Assembly (NCBI GenBank): GCA_013398295.1
Contig: VZSF01001525.1
Span: 1 to 64,000, forward strand
DNA length: 64,000 nt
Source of the DNA: Chionis minor
Taxonomy: Eukaryota; Chordata; Aves; Charadriiformes; Chionididae
Reading direction: 5' to 3'
The notes under the pieces: generated by a model
What the model was told of the DNA's origin: nothing
The model's database searches: none
The model's input: only the letters and a program-made list of their open reading frames with translations
Part shown: piece after piece, positions 55,901 through 64,000 of the stretch
How positions within the stretch are numbered: position 1 is the first letter of the stretch
Layout: each line of letters starts with the position of its first letter
Position numbers and translations under genes: made by a program

Positions 55901-58900
55901 ATAAGCTCAGATCTGTGGTCAGACTGGTCCGATGACCCAGGTAGGCTGGCCACAGGTTTTAGTCTGCATGTGCGTCTCTGGTGAAGCCTGCTGACGCGGC
56001 TGGCTGAGGTTCTTCCAGCAAGTCATGCCTCATGATGAGTCGGTAATGCTCAAGATGAAAACCGAAATCAGCTTTCTGTCTAGATGGCAGGGCCAAGGGA
56101 CAGAGCCTTCTGCTGCTTCTTGCTCTGTGACTAGAGTAGTGTGGCTGTAATCCTGAGGCTGTCCTGAGTGGCCCAGCAGTAGCTGCTGTCTTATGCAACC
56201 TGCATCCAGTCGTCTTGTACACACTGCTTTGTGTCCCTTTTTCTTTAGCCGGAGATGCCAAGCATTGTGTAGTGTTCTGCGTTTTCTTTTGGCTTTAAAC
56301 TTTCACTGAGTAAAGTATTTGCTGCATGCTGAAAGGCCTTTCAGCTGTGGGACTGCCTTGAAAAGAACATAGCACAAAGGCTGTCCCTTTTCAGGATAGG
56401 TAGGTTGTTTATATGCTTTCTTTTCTGCTTTTTCCCCATTCTAGGTTGCTACCTTTATTCTTCAGAAAATCCTCCTGGATGACACAGGGCTGGCGTACAT
56501 CTGTCAGACTTATGAGCGGTTTTCCCATGTTGCCATGATACTGGTAAGATTATTTGTTTCCTCTCTTTCAAAAAAGAAAAAATTATGCTCTAGTAGCCAA
56601 CTTCTTCAGCAGCTACTTCACTGCTCTCTGGCTGGAGCACAGGATGAGAGGGGCAAATCTTTCTTGGGCTGACTGCTTGTTTCCTTTGTATAAGAGAACA
56701 CATATTAGTTGTAATATACGAAGTCCCCAAGATAAACCAGGTGAACATCTCCAGAGAAGAAAAAGTTTTCAGGGTTGTTGTTTGGATGTGAATAGATTTA
56801 ATTTTATATAAGAATGATCATGTGTCTCAGACCATGGATCCATTTCCCATCTCTGTCTCCCACGACAGGTTGAAAGAGCAGCAGGTTGAGTGAAGGACTG
56901 AGAGCAGGGCAAGCATATATGTTGCTTGCCCTTGTAAGAGTCTTGCAGCTGCCAGCTATTTTCAGCTTTGGATTTCTGGGGCCAGTTGTGGGTTTTCTAT
57001 GCAGTAACCCCAATGTTTGTCCTATCCTGCAATTGAACCCATGGAAACATTCTGTTTGTTGCCTGGAAGGCCAACCTTCTTTCCCTTACATCCCCCGCCT
57101 TTGAACCTGTCTCCTACTAGCTGCTGCTTCTGACTCTAATTCTCGTGTTGGAACACAGAGAGAGCAGACAATTTTTGTCCATTCCCTGTCCCCTGTGAAG
57201 GAGAAGTTTGGGTGCTCACAATTTGTTCATCCCAGGAGTAATAGTCCCAACTTGAGCTTTATTATCTTTCAGCTCAGCAAGGGGAATACATGTCTGCCCT
57301 GGAATAGCTCTTGTCCTGCTTTTGTGTTTGGTGGTTGCTTGTTTGCTTTTTAAAGAGCAGTCTCAGGAGAAGAAAATGCAGCATTAAGTTAAGCACTTTG
57401 CAATGCTGGTTCTGTGCCTGAATGTTGATGCTTTCGTTGGGAATGGTTATTTGTCTGTTTTCCCAAACGTAAAGAAAATGTTACCTCCTAATTCACCCAC
57501 AAACAGCAAAATATGAAAAATGGTGAGCGGATGTCCATAATATCCAAGGCGATGTGATTTTTTGCATTCAGGAAAAGGATTGGCTTTGACAGTACATCTG
57601 GTTTGAGGGCAAAATGAAGAACCCTGAGTAGGGGAGGGAAGGAGATCAAGGAAGAATCCATTGCTGGGAAGGGTATGAACATGGAAGGATGTGGGCCTGT
57701 AAAGCTGTGTTAGCATGGGAGAAATCCTAGCTGTGGTGTAATCCCACCAGTGGGTGAAGCAGTGACATGATTAATATCCCATAGCACTACGGAGAAAGAT
57801 GAAAATGTTCAAAGACATTTCTGTTTTCTATTTCCTCTCTCTACGGAGGGAAGGGATGCCATCCAGAGGGACCTGGACAGGCTTGAGGGGTGGGCCTGTG
57901 CAAACCCCATGAAGTTCAAGTGCAAGGTCCTGCACATGGATCAGGGCAATCCCAAGCACAAATACAGTCTGGGCGGAGAATGGATCGAGAACAGCTGTGA
58001 GGAGAGGGACTTGGAGGTGTTGGTAGATGAGAAGCTCAACATGACCCAGCAATATGCGCTCACAGCCCAGAAAGCCAACTGCATCCTGGGCTGCATCAAA
58101 AGAAGCGTGGCCAGCAGGTCGAGGGAGGTGATTCTCACCCTCTACTCTGCTCTTATGAGACCCCACCTGGAATACGATGTCCAGCTCCAGAGCCCCCAAC
58201 ACAAGAAGGATATGGACCTGTTGGAGTGGGTCCAGAGGAAGGCCAGAAAGATGATCAGAGGGCTGGAGCCCCTCTGCTGTGAGGACAGGCTGAGAGAGTT
58301 GGGATTGTTCAGCCTGGAGGAGAGAAGGCTCTGGGGAGACCTTATAGCAGCCTTCCAGTACCTGAAAGGGGCCTACAAGAAAGCTGGAGAGGGACTTCTT
58401 ACAAGGGCATGTAGTGATAGGATGAAGGGTAATGGCTTCAAGCTGGAAGAGGGGAGATTTAGATCAGATACTAGGAAGAAATTTTTCTCTATGAGGGTGG
58501 TGAGACATGGAAACAAGTTGCCCAGGCAACTTGATGTGGATACCCCATCCCTGGAAGTGTTCAAGGCCAGGCTGGATGAGGTTTTGAGCAACCAGGTCTA
58601 GTGGGAGGTGTCCTTATGCAAGGCAGGGGGGTTGAAACTAAATGATCTTTAATGTCCCTTCCAACCTAAACCATTCTATCATTCTGTTTCAAAAATTGGG
58701 GTAGTCTACTCCTGTCTCACAAGGGCGATGATTTACCTCCTTTTCTGCTGGTAATGGAGTAAGATGTTATGCAAGTATTAGATGCTTTTAAAAGAGCAGG
58801 TTAGTAATTCCCATCTAGGAGCTGTCTGATGTGTTGTTATTTATTTCAAAGAAATACTGGTGTCCTGGGGAATTGCTGAGAACAGGAAGCTTGCAAAAGG

Positions 58901-60780
58901 GCAGATGGGGGGACCCTGCTAATTGCTAACTGCCTGAATATCTACATACAGGTGAATTTGGCTAATGAAGAAAATGATTAGTGCTAGTCAATATAGTTTT
59001 ACAGGGGAAGAAACCAACTTGTTGGGCAGATCTGATTGACTCCTCAACATGAGGAAGCAGGCTGTTGCAGTCCTTCAAAGCAGGTGCGTGAATGCATCCA
59101 CACTGTTCACTGGGCTGGGCGCATTCAAAGGCGCAAGCATGCACAAAATCTTACATAGCGTGAGAAATGGAGGCTGGGCCAGGGAGATCAGCCCTGGTCT
59201 TTCTTCCCGGTAATGGCTTAATGAGGGATGTAGCAGAAAAAGAAAATGCAACTCTTGGGTGCGTGATGAGACCAGATGTGGATCTCATTATGTGTGGTGT
59301 GGGTGAGCCCAGTCCTTCGGCATGGCTTCCCAGGCTGTAGTTACCGTTTCAGAAGGGCATTGAAATGAAGGCAGCGCAGATGAGAACAGGGAGTGTTGCA
59401 GAGCTTGGGAACACACCTCACGGGGTGACTCAGCCTGAGCTTATCAAAGCGTTTGGGATGTTTGCCTTCCTCCACAAGGAGGAAACCCCAGGTTCTCTTT
59501 AATCTAGCAGAGAGTTGGACCACTAAGTAGCCCTGGGGAGGTGAAAAACAAAGAAAGATGAGGCAGACTTTCCCTGAGCTGCTGGGAGAATCCTTTCCAA
59601 GTCATGGTTAGCTGCTCTTCTCAAAGGCATCTTGGCAAGCAGAGCGCCAGGCTCCATGCAGGGGTATCTAGATGAAAGGTAATGGGCTGTGATGCATGGG
59701 AAGCCAGAGAGATTAATTTAATGGTCTTTCCCAGACTCTGCTTGATTGGGAAGTTGTTCTTACAAAGACTTTAACTGGTGGCACTGGCCTCTCTTGAACA
59801 GGGTAAAATGGTCCTGCAGCTCTCCAAGGAGCCCTCGGCACGGCTGCTGAAACATGTCGTCCGCTGCTACCTTCGCCTTTCCGATAACCCCAGGTAAACA
59901 TTTTAGGAGTTTGGCCAGGGGCTTCTCCTGCTCCCTTGGAAATGCAGTTCTTCTTCACCGTGCCCACTCAGGGAGAGTCAAGGTGTCGTGTCTGTTCTTC
60001 CATCAGCCTTAGCTCAGTGTGGAAAAGGGGTGGGGTTTTTGGTTTGTTTGGCTTTTCTTAATTGCTAGTCCCAAGAGCTTTTATGGTACGTGGGAGAAAC
60101 GGTGGTGTTTTGGGGATCATGCAGATTCAAGCTGTTCAGGCTACAACTGCCTGAGCTCAAATGTAGCTTGGACTAGGAATGAGGGAGGGACGGACTGAGG
60201 TGCGGAAGGTGCGTTACGCTCTCCATCTTCTGCATCGTGTGGGCTGTTGGCAGTAGAAGCCAATAGGTGAAATTCGGCTTGAAATCAGTTTGTATTCCCC
60301 CAGCTGATGAACAGCTCTTCCCAGAGCCGCTGGGTATGTGCTTGTTGTCCCAGCCTCTCCTGGCATTGCGTTGCTCTTGACTGATGGGTGTCAGGGCATG
60401 GGGGTTGGCTCGGTGGAGTCTAGCGTGAGGGATGGGAGATGTGCTGGCTGGCCGAACACCACCTGCTGCGGTGCTGCTGCTCGGTGCTTTCCTTGGCTGG
60501 CCCTGCCAGGGAGACCCCCAGGCAAAGGAGCGTCGTGTCCCCGTGGGGTTTGCTCCCCTCTTGCCCCTGTGAGTTTATTTGTTGGGCCCCGTTTCTTGTC
60601 TCTTGATGTAGGGCACGTGAAGCTCTCAGGCAGTGCCTTCCTGACCAACTGAAGGACACCACCTTCGCCCAGGTCCTGAAGGATGACACCACCACAAAGC
60701 GCTGGCTGGCTCAGCTCGTCAAGAACCTGCAAGAGGGTCAAGTCACTGACCCACGGGGCATCCCTCTTCCTCCGCAATGA
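46956..60780 (+). CDS. CNOT9: CCR4-NOT subunit 9 (RQCD1), complete, 8 coding exons, 299 aa
   Basis: CNOT9 is the ARM-repeat scaffold of the CCR4-NOT deadenylase; it binds CNOT1 and has pockets for tryptophans of GW182-type and other recruiting proteins. Exons are 46956-46979, 51752-51931, 53046-53161, 54503-54612, 55395-55504, 56445-56543, 59802-59893 and 60612-60780. All introns are GT-AG, phases match, and the total is 299 codons plus TGA, equal to the human length I recall. Exon 1 gives only MHSLATAA. Exon 2 gives [20 protein letters not shown]; exon 3 [12 protein letters not shown]; exon 4 [19 protein letters not shown]; exon 6 [19 protein letters not shown]; the end is [10 protein letters not shown]. 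The protein looks almost identical to human, as expected for this very conserved family (I note Ala in place of a Thr at codon 13). Intron 1 (4.8 kb) holds an antisense LTR and intron 6 a CR1 fragment. Confidence 0.97.
47021..47045. repeat. (GGAGA)5 minisatellite
   Basis: Five exact GGAGA units about 40 bases into CNOT9 intron 1. This purine-rich run is a likely length variant. Confidence 0.95.
48465..48991 (-). mobile_element. Solo LTR of an avian ERVL-like endogenous retrovirus, minus strand
   Basis: The 527-bp element has inverted ends TGTCATGGTTT and AAACCATGACA and is bounded by a 5-bp target-site duplication ACAGT (48460-48464 and 48992-48996). Five bases is the ERVL habit. Minus-strand orientation is set by a TATATAAA box (48729-48722), a TGACGTCA site just upstream of it (48744-48737) and an ATTAAA poly(A) signal (48594-48589) in the right order. 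No internal retroviral genes remain, so it is the product of LTR-LTR recombination. The family assignment is from memory of a common bird LTR. Confidence 0.88.
51932..56444 (+). other. CNOT9: CNOT9 introns 2-5
   Basis: Introns at 51932-53045, 53162-54502, 54613-55394 and 55505-56444 hold no recognisable gene. Intron 3 contains a 23-bp tandem duplication at 53502-53547. Open frames in them are unspliced read-through or chance. Confidence 0.7.
53502..53547. repeat. Tandem duplication of 23 bp
   Basis: Copies 53502-53524 and 53525-53547 of GCTTACAGTTATTTAGACCA plus AGC differ only at the last base. A recent slippage event in CNOT9 intron 3. Confidence 0.93.
56544..60611 (+). other. CNOT9: CNOT9 introns 6-7
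   Basis: Intron 6 (56544-59801) contains the CR1 fragment and otherwise unremarkable sequence. Intron 7 (59894-60611) shows nothing but ordinary intron sequence with a polypyrimidine tract before the exon 8 acceptor. Confidence 0.7.
57843..58686 (+). mobile_element. Young 5'-truncated CR1 LINE in CNOT9 intron 6
   Basis: The 3' end of a CR1 retrotransposon in the same orientation as CNOT9. The frame around 57845-58601 stays open to a TAG and encodes the C-terminal part of the CR1 ORF2 protein: [55 protein letters not shown] and [11 protein letters not shown] are all recognisable. The 3' UTR has the CR1 features AAATGATCTTTAATGTCCCT and CCATTCTATCATTCTG. Absence of stops over some 250 codons marks it as much younger than the relic in USP37. 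No target-site duplication is obvious, as usual for CR1. Confidence 0.92.
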
Positions 60781-61009
60781 CTGCTGGGAGAGGTGGGGAA
60801 CCGGGGAAGAAACAGCTCAGGTTTACAAAGAACCAGGAACAGGTGACCTCTTCCATAACAAACTGGGCATGCCAGCTGGCTGCCGGCCTGTCGGACCATC
60901 CCGCCCAGCCAAAGGGCTGCTCTGTAGCAATGCAGCATGCCTCCAGGGATCGCAACACCAGCAAATGCTGATACTACAGCTTAAAAAAAAAAAAAAAAAA
61001 ATCAATAAA
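60781..61009 (+). other. CNOT9: CNOT9 3' UTR (short form)
   Basis: From the stop codon to the first AATAAA. The UTR contains an A run of 19 (60983-61001) directly before the poly(A) signal; an oligo-dT primed cDNA could prime there internally. Confidence 0.6.
61004..61009 (+). terminator. CNOT9: CNOT9 proximal poly(A) signal
   Basis: AATAAA 224 bases after the stop codon, two bases past a long A run. The sequence after it has TCTGT-type content. Confidence 0.6.
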
Positions 61010-61211
61010 ACCAATCTGTAAAGATCCCTGTTTCTCCAGGAGGCTTGGCTGGCATCTCTGCCCATACCACCAGGCAGGGGGTAGTGCAGATGTCTGCTCT
61101 TCCAGCTAGCTCAGCCTCCACCCAAGCGGTGTGTGACACGGGGTGTGTGCACCGCATCCCTCCAGTTCCTTGTCACTTCTTGTTTACACCTCTGTTTAGA
61201 TGAGTGAGCTG

Positions 61212-61217
61212 AATAAA
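61212..61217 (+). terminator. CNOT9: CNOT9 second poly(A) signal
   Basis: A second AATAAA 208 bases further on, followed by a GTTGTTTT stretch that fits a downstream element. It gives a UTR of about 450 bases; either or both may be used. Confidence 0.55.
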
Positions 61218-62880
61218 CGCCGATCCAGTTGTTTTATCCTCTCTTAAGACTGCTACTCAGCTGCAGGTAGCCTGGGGGCAACTTTCTTCCCTGCCAGCAC
61301 ATCCTTGCTCCTGGCTCTGCATCTGGCTGGCGCAGCGAGCTTCTCTCTTCCTTTCCTTTGGCACGGAGGCAGTGGCTAGAGCTGGGCCACCGCGGTGCTC
61401 GCCCCAGGAGGAGGGGTGGATTACTTGCGATGAACCCACGCGTCATAAGCTTGCTTCCCAGGGCTCTGGGGAAGGAGAAGACGGCAGGACTGTGGCTCTT
61501 GTGCTGTAAATAGTGCGCTCCCGCAGCTAACCAGCAGCCAGGGGCTGATGTCTGCTGACCTCCCATCTAGCCCGGCTCTTGCCTGGAGGGGCTGCTGGCT
61601 GGCTCGTCAAACAGAGCTCAGTGTTAGGGAACCTGCCTTGTGGTGGTCGGCAGGCTGCCGATGGATGATCCCCTGCCGCGGGACAGCTGGGAGCAACGTC
61701 CTGTGGGATCCAGGTATGCCGGCTTCCCTGCCTGCCGCTGCCTGCCAGGCGTCTCTGAGTCCTGGCCCCCCCTCCTCCACCTCATCTCTGCCAGCCGGCC
61801 GCAGCCATTTCAGCTTTCAAACCTGCCTTGGTGCCTGCCTCGGCCCCGCCACAATTAAACTGGACCAGCAGCCGCTTACCTGCCTTCCCTGCGCCGAGAG
61901 GTCAGCATGGCCGCAGCAGGCTCTCGGAAGCAGCCAAGGAGCTCCCAGGCTCTGCCGCAGCAAAGCCTGCTCTGCCTGCGCTTGGCTGCAGGCAAGCCTG
62001 GGCAGCTACTCGATTTCTCCCCCCTCCTCGAGTAGCCCATTCTGCTGATCATCTGCGGTGTCGTGCCAACAGTGTCTTAAATCCCATCGTTTCCCTTCCC
62101 TCCTCCCCTCGCAGCCTTCCGTAACAAGGCCGGAGCACGGCCTCTTCCTTACCCACAGCGTCCCGTTTTATAACCATCACCACCTTTTTCCCTCCCCTCC
62201 ACCCTGACCTTGACAGGGCGTGAAAGTGCTTCTGTTCGGGGTTGTTGGTTTTGTTGTTTTTTTTTTTTTTTTTTTCTTTTCTTTTTGTAAGTTCAGGAGG
62301 TGAAATAACAAAACCCCAGCCAGCACACATTGCTCCCAGTCTGGTCTCTTGGGGAGGGCAAGCGGTGAGGTGGGAAGGGGGGAATTTATTGCAGACGGGA
62401 GGAAGGGGGCTGTGGCAGTGTGGGGATGTGAGCTGTGGCCTTTCCCGGTGGGAGCTGGCTGCATCCCTACGGCACACCTGGAGCAGGTGAGGGGGTTTGG
62501 GGTGGAGGTAGCGCGTGGTCTTGCGGTGCAGGAAGGCAGCGACCGCTCTTCCCCGGTGGGCTCCGGATGGAGCGGTCGCTGCCTTCCTGCAGTGCTTTTC
62601 CAAGCATCACCACAGTTGCCCAGGATCCAGGTCTGTTAGAGCATCGGCTGCCTGAAGGCCTTGCACCCAAGGGTGGCCCAACTTCTATCCCCATGCGAGT
62701 TTTGCCCCAGGATGCTCAAGTCCTGCCCTGCTCTTTGGGTCCTGCACCCCTCCCAAATGGAGGGTCCTGACCCTGGGAGTGCCTGCGGACCACCCTGTGT
62801 GGGGAAGGGGACGGGGACGCAGTGGGGACCCTCTGACGGGTGCGGGCGTGTCTGGGGCTGGACAGCCTGTGCTGGAGGGT
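61218..62880. other. Intergenic region after CNOT9
   Basis: GC-rich sequence without a recognisable exon. It contains a T-run/polypyrimidine tract (62257-62286) and a perfect hairpin at 62527-62591. Long open frames on both strands (for example 61548-62048) have no protein-like features. Confidence 0.55.
62527..62591. repeat. Perfect inverted repeat, 22-bp arms, 21-nt loop
   Basis: Bases 62527-62548 and 62570-62591 are exact reverse complements around a 21-nt loop. Pairing ends sharply on both outer sides. It lies about 350 bases before the CpG island at the right end. Confidence 0.95.
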
Positions 62881-64000
62881 GGGAAGGGGGGGGCTCAGCC
62901 CCAAGCGGGGGACGCTGTAGGGTGCTGCCAGCCCCNCCGCAGGCGGCGGAGCGGAGCGGAACGGAGCGGCGCGGCGCGGCACCGGCGGCACCGGAGAAAG
63001 CGGGTACGGACGGGGCTGGGCGCTGGGATCTCCGCGGGGGAACCGGGCGTCCTGCGGGGTGGGCTGGGGACCCCCGGGACGTCCCCGAGCCGGCTGGCAC
63101 GGGTGGCGTGGGGTGCGGGGAGAGGTGCCGGCGGTTTTGTTTCCTCTGCTTCAAGGTGTGCCTTGTCCCCCGGCTTGTGCTGCCCCATCCCGGAGCGCCC
63201 CCCCCACCCTTTCCCCGACCCGTCTGACCCCGCTGGTCCCCCCTGCGTGGGTCAGTCTCCATCCTCGGGCGCTGCAGCGCGGTCCGGGGCAGGCGGGAAG
63301 GCTGCGTGGGGCAGCGGGGGCTGAGCAGTCGGTGGGCACACCGGGACGGCGGGAGGGTTGGGGGGTGCACATCCCTCCCTGCTTTGGCACGGCCACCCCC
63401 ACGGGGGCATTTCGTTCCACCGGGGGACTCCGTGCTGGAGCGGCTGGGGAGCACTCACACCCGCCGGCCCTCCAGCTCCGCTCGGGGACTGTCACCTCCA
63501 GGAGAGACACCGCCTGCCACCGCCTTCCCCCCCCTCCCCGTCCCTCGGCAGCGGCGTGACCTTAATCCGAGGCGACCTTGAGAGGAGGCGGCTGCGGGCA
63601 GTGCGGGGGGCCGGGGGCGTCCCGCCGGGGCGGGTGGCCGGGGGCNAAAGCGGGTACGGACGGGGCTGGGCGCTGGGATCTCCGCGGGGGAACCGGGCGT
63701 CCTGCGGGGTGGGCTGGGGACCCCCGGGACGTCCCCGAGCCGGCTGGCACGGGTGGCGTGGGGTGCGGGGAGAGGTGCCGGCGGTTTTGTTTCCTCTGCT
63801 TCAAGGTGTGCCTTGTCCCCCGGCTTGTGCTGCCCCATCCCGGAGCGCCCCCCCCACCCTTTCCCCGACCCGTCTGACCCCGCTGGTCCCCCCTGCGTGG
63901 GTCAGTCTCCATCCTCGGGCGCTGCAGCGCGGTCCGGGGCAGGCGGGAAGGCTGCGTGGGGCAGCGGGGGCTGAGCAGTCGGTGGGCACACCGGGACGGC
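62881..64000. promoter_or_regulatory. CpG island, possible promoter of the next gene
   Basis: Dense CpG sequence with GCGGAGCGGA repeats at 62945-62970 and lone N at 62936 and 63646. A possible donor (GCGG|GTACGG) at about 63003 would suit an untranslated first exon. Synteny predicts PLCD4 on the + strand next, but no coding sequence is present, so the link is a guess. Part of the island is duplicated. Confidence 0.45.
62997..64000. repeat. 354-bp exact direct repeat, second copy after a lone N
   Basis: Bases 62997-63350 and 63647-64000 are identical as read, offset 650. The second copy begins immediately after the single N at 63646 and runs out of the window, so the full length is unknown. 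The exactness and the N at the junction point to an unresolved contig overlap. Confidence 0.95.

Noticed and set aside
57909..58601. 230-codon frame as a host gene
   Set aside because: Its motifs and attached 3' UTR identify it as the C-terminal part of CR1 ORF2, so it is listed as a mobile element.
61548..62048. 166-codon open frame after CNOT9
   Set aside because: Ser/Pro/Leu-rich chance frame in GC-rich sequence with no conserved motif; not a match to PLCD4 as I recall it.

Overview
The window is vertebrate nuclear DNA from a bird. The evidence is GT-AG spliced genes whose exons join in frame, CR1 LINE copies with the avian ATTCTAT-type 3' end, and a solo LTR of the avian ERVL-like type. 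Villin comes out at 826 codons, the length I recall for chicken villin, but it differs at many residues, so a non-galliform bird is likely. Gene order (end of an upstream + strand gene, VIL1+, USP37-, CNOT9+, then a CpG-rich start of something further on) matches the order I recall from human 2q35, CTDSP1-VIL1-USP37-CNOT9-PLCD4.

Layout. 1-3274: GC-rich DNA upstream of villin, opening with a probable poly(A) site of the preceding gene. 3275-8860: complete VIL1, 19 coding exons packed into 5.6 kb, poly(A) signal at 8908. About 9590-46107: USP37 on the minus strand, 23 coding exons, 988 codons, with a probable 4-kb 3' UTR that contains an assembly gap. Its introns are AT-rich, and one holds an old minus-strand CR1 relic with a decayed reverse-transcriptase box. 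46110-46955: a CpG-island bidirectional promoter with a CRE palindrome and an NRF1 palindrome, partly lost in a second gap. 46956-60780: complete CNOT9, 8 coding exons, 299 codons. It carries an antisense solo LTR in intron 1 and a young CR1 fragment in intron 6. 61200-64000: GC-rich intergenic DNA ending in a CpG island that contains a 354-bp exact duplication next to a lone N, most likely an assembly artefact.

The three genes do not form a pathway. Villin bundles and severs actin in microvilli. USP37 is a cell-cycle deubiquitinase. CNOT9 is the ARM-repeat subunit of the CCR4-NOT deadenylase. USP37 and CNOT9 probably share a promoter; VIL1 and USP37 are convergent.

I found no previously undescribed gene system. 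The most unusual signals are three perfect 22-24 bp inverted repeats with 6-21 nt loops, an antisense LTR with intact promoter motifs aimed at USP37, and a natural variant of the villin headpiece. All sequence comparisons rest on my memory of the families, not on searches.
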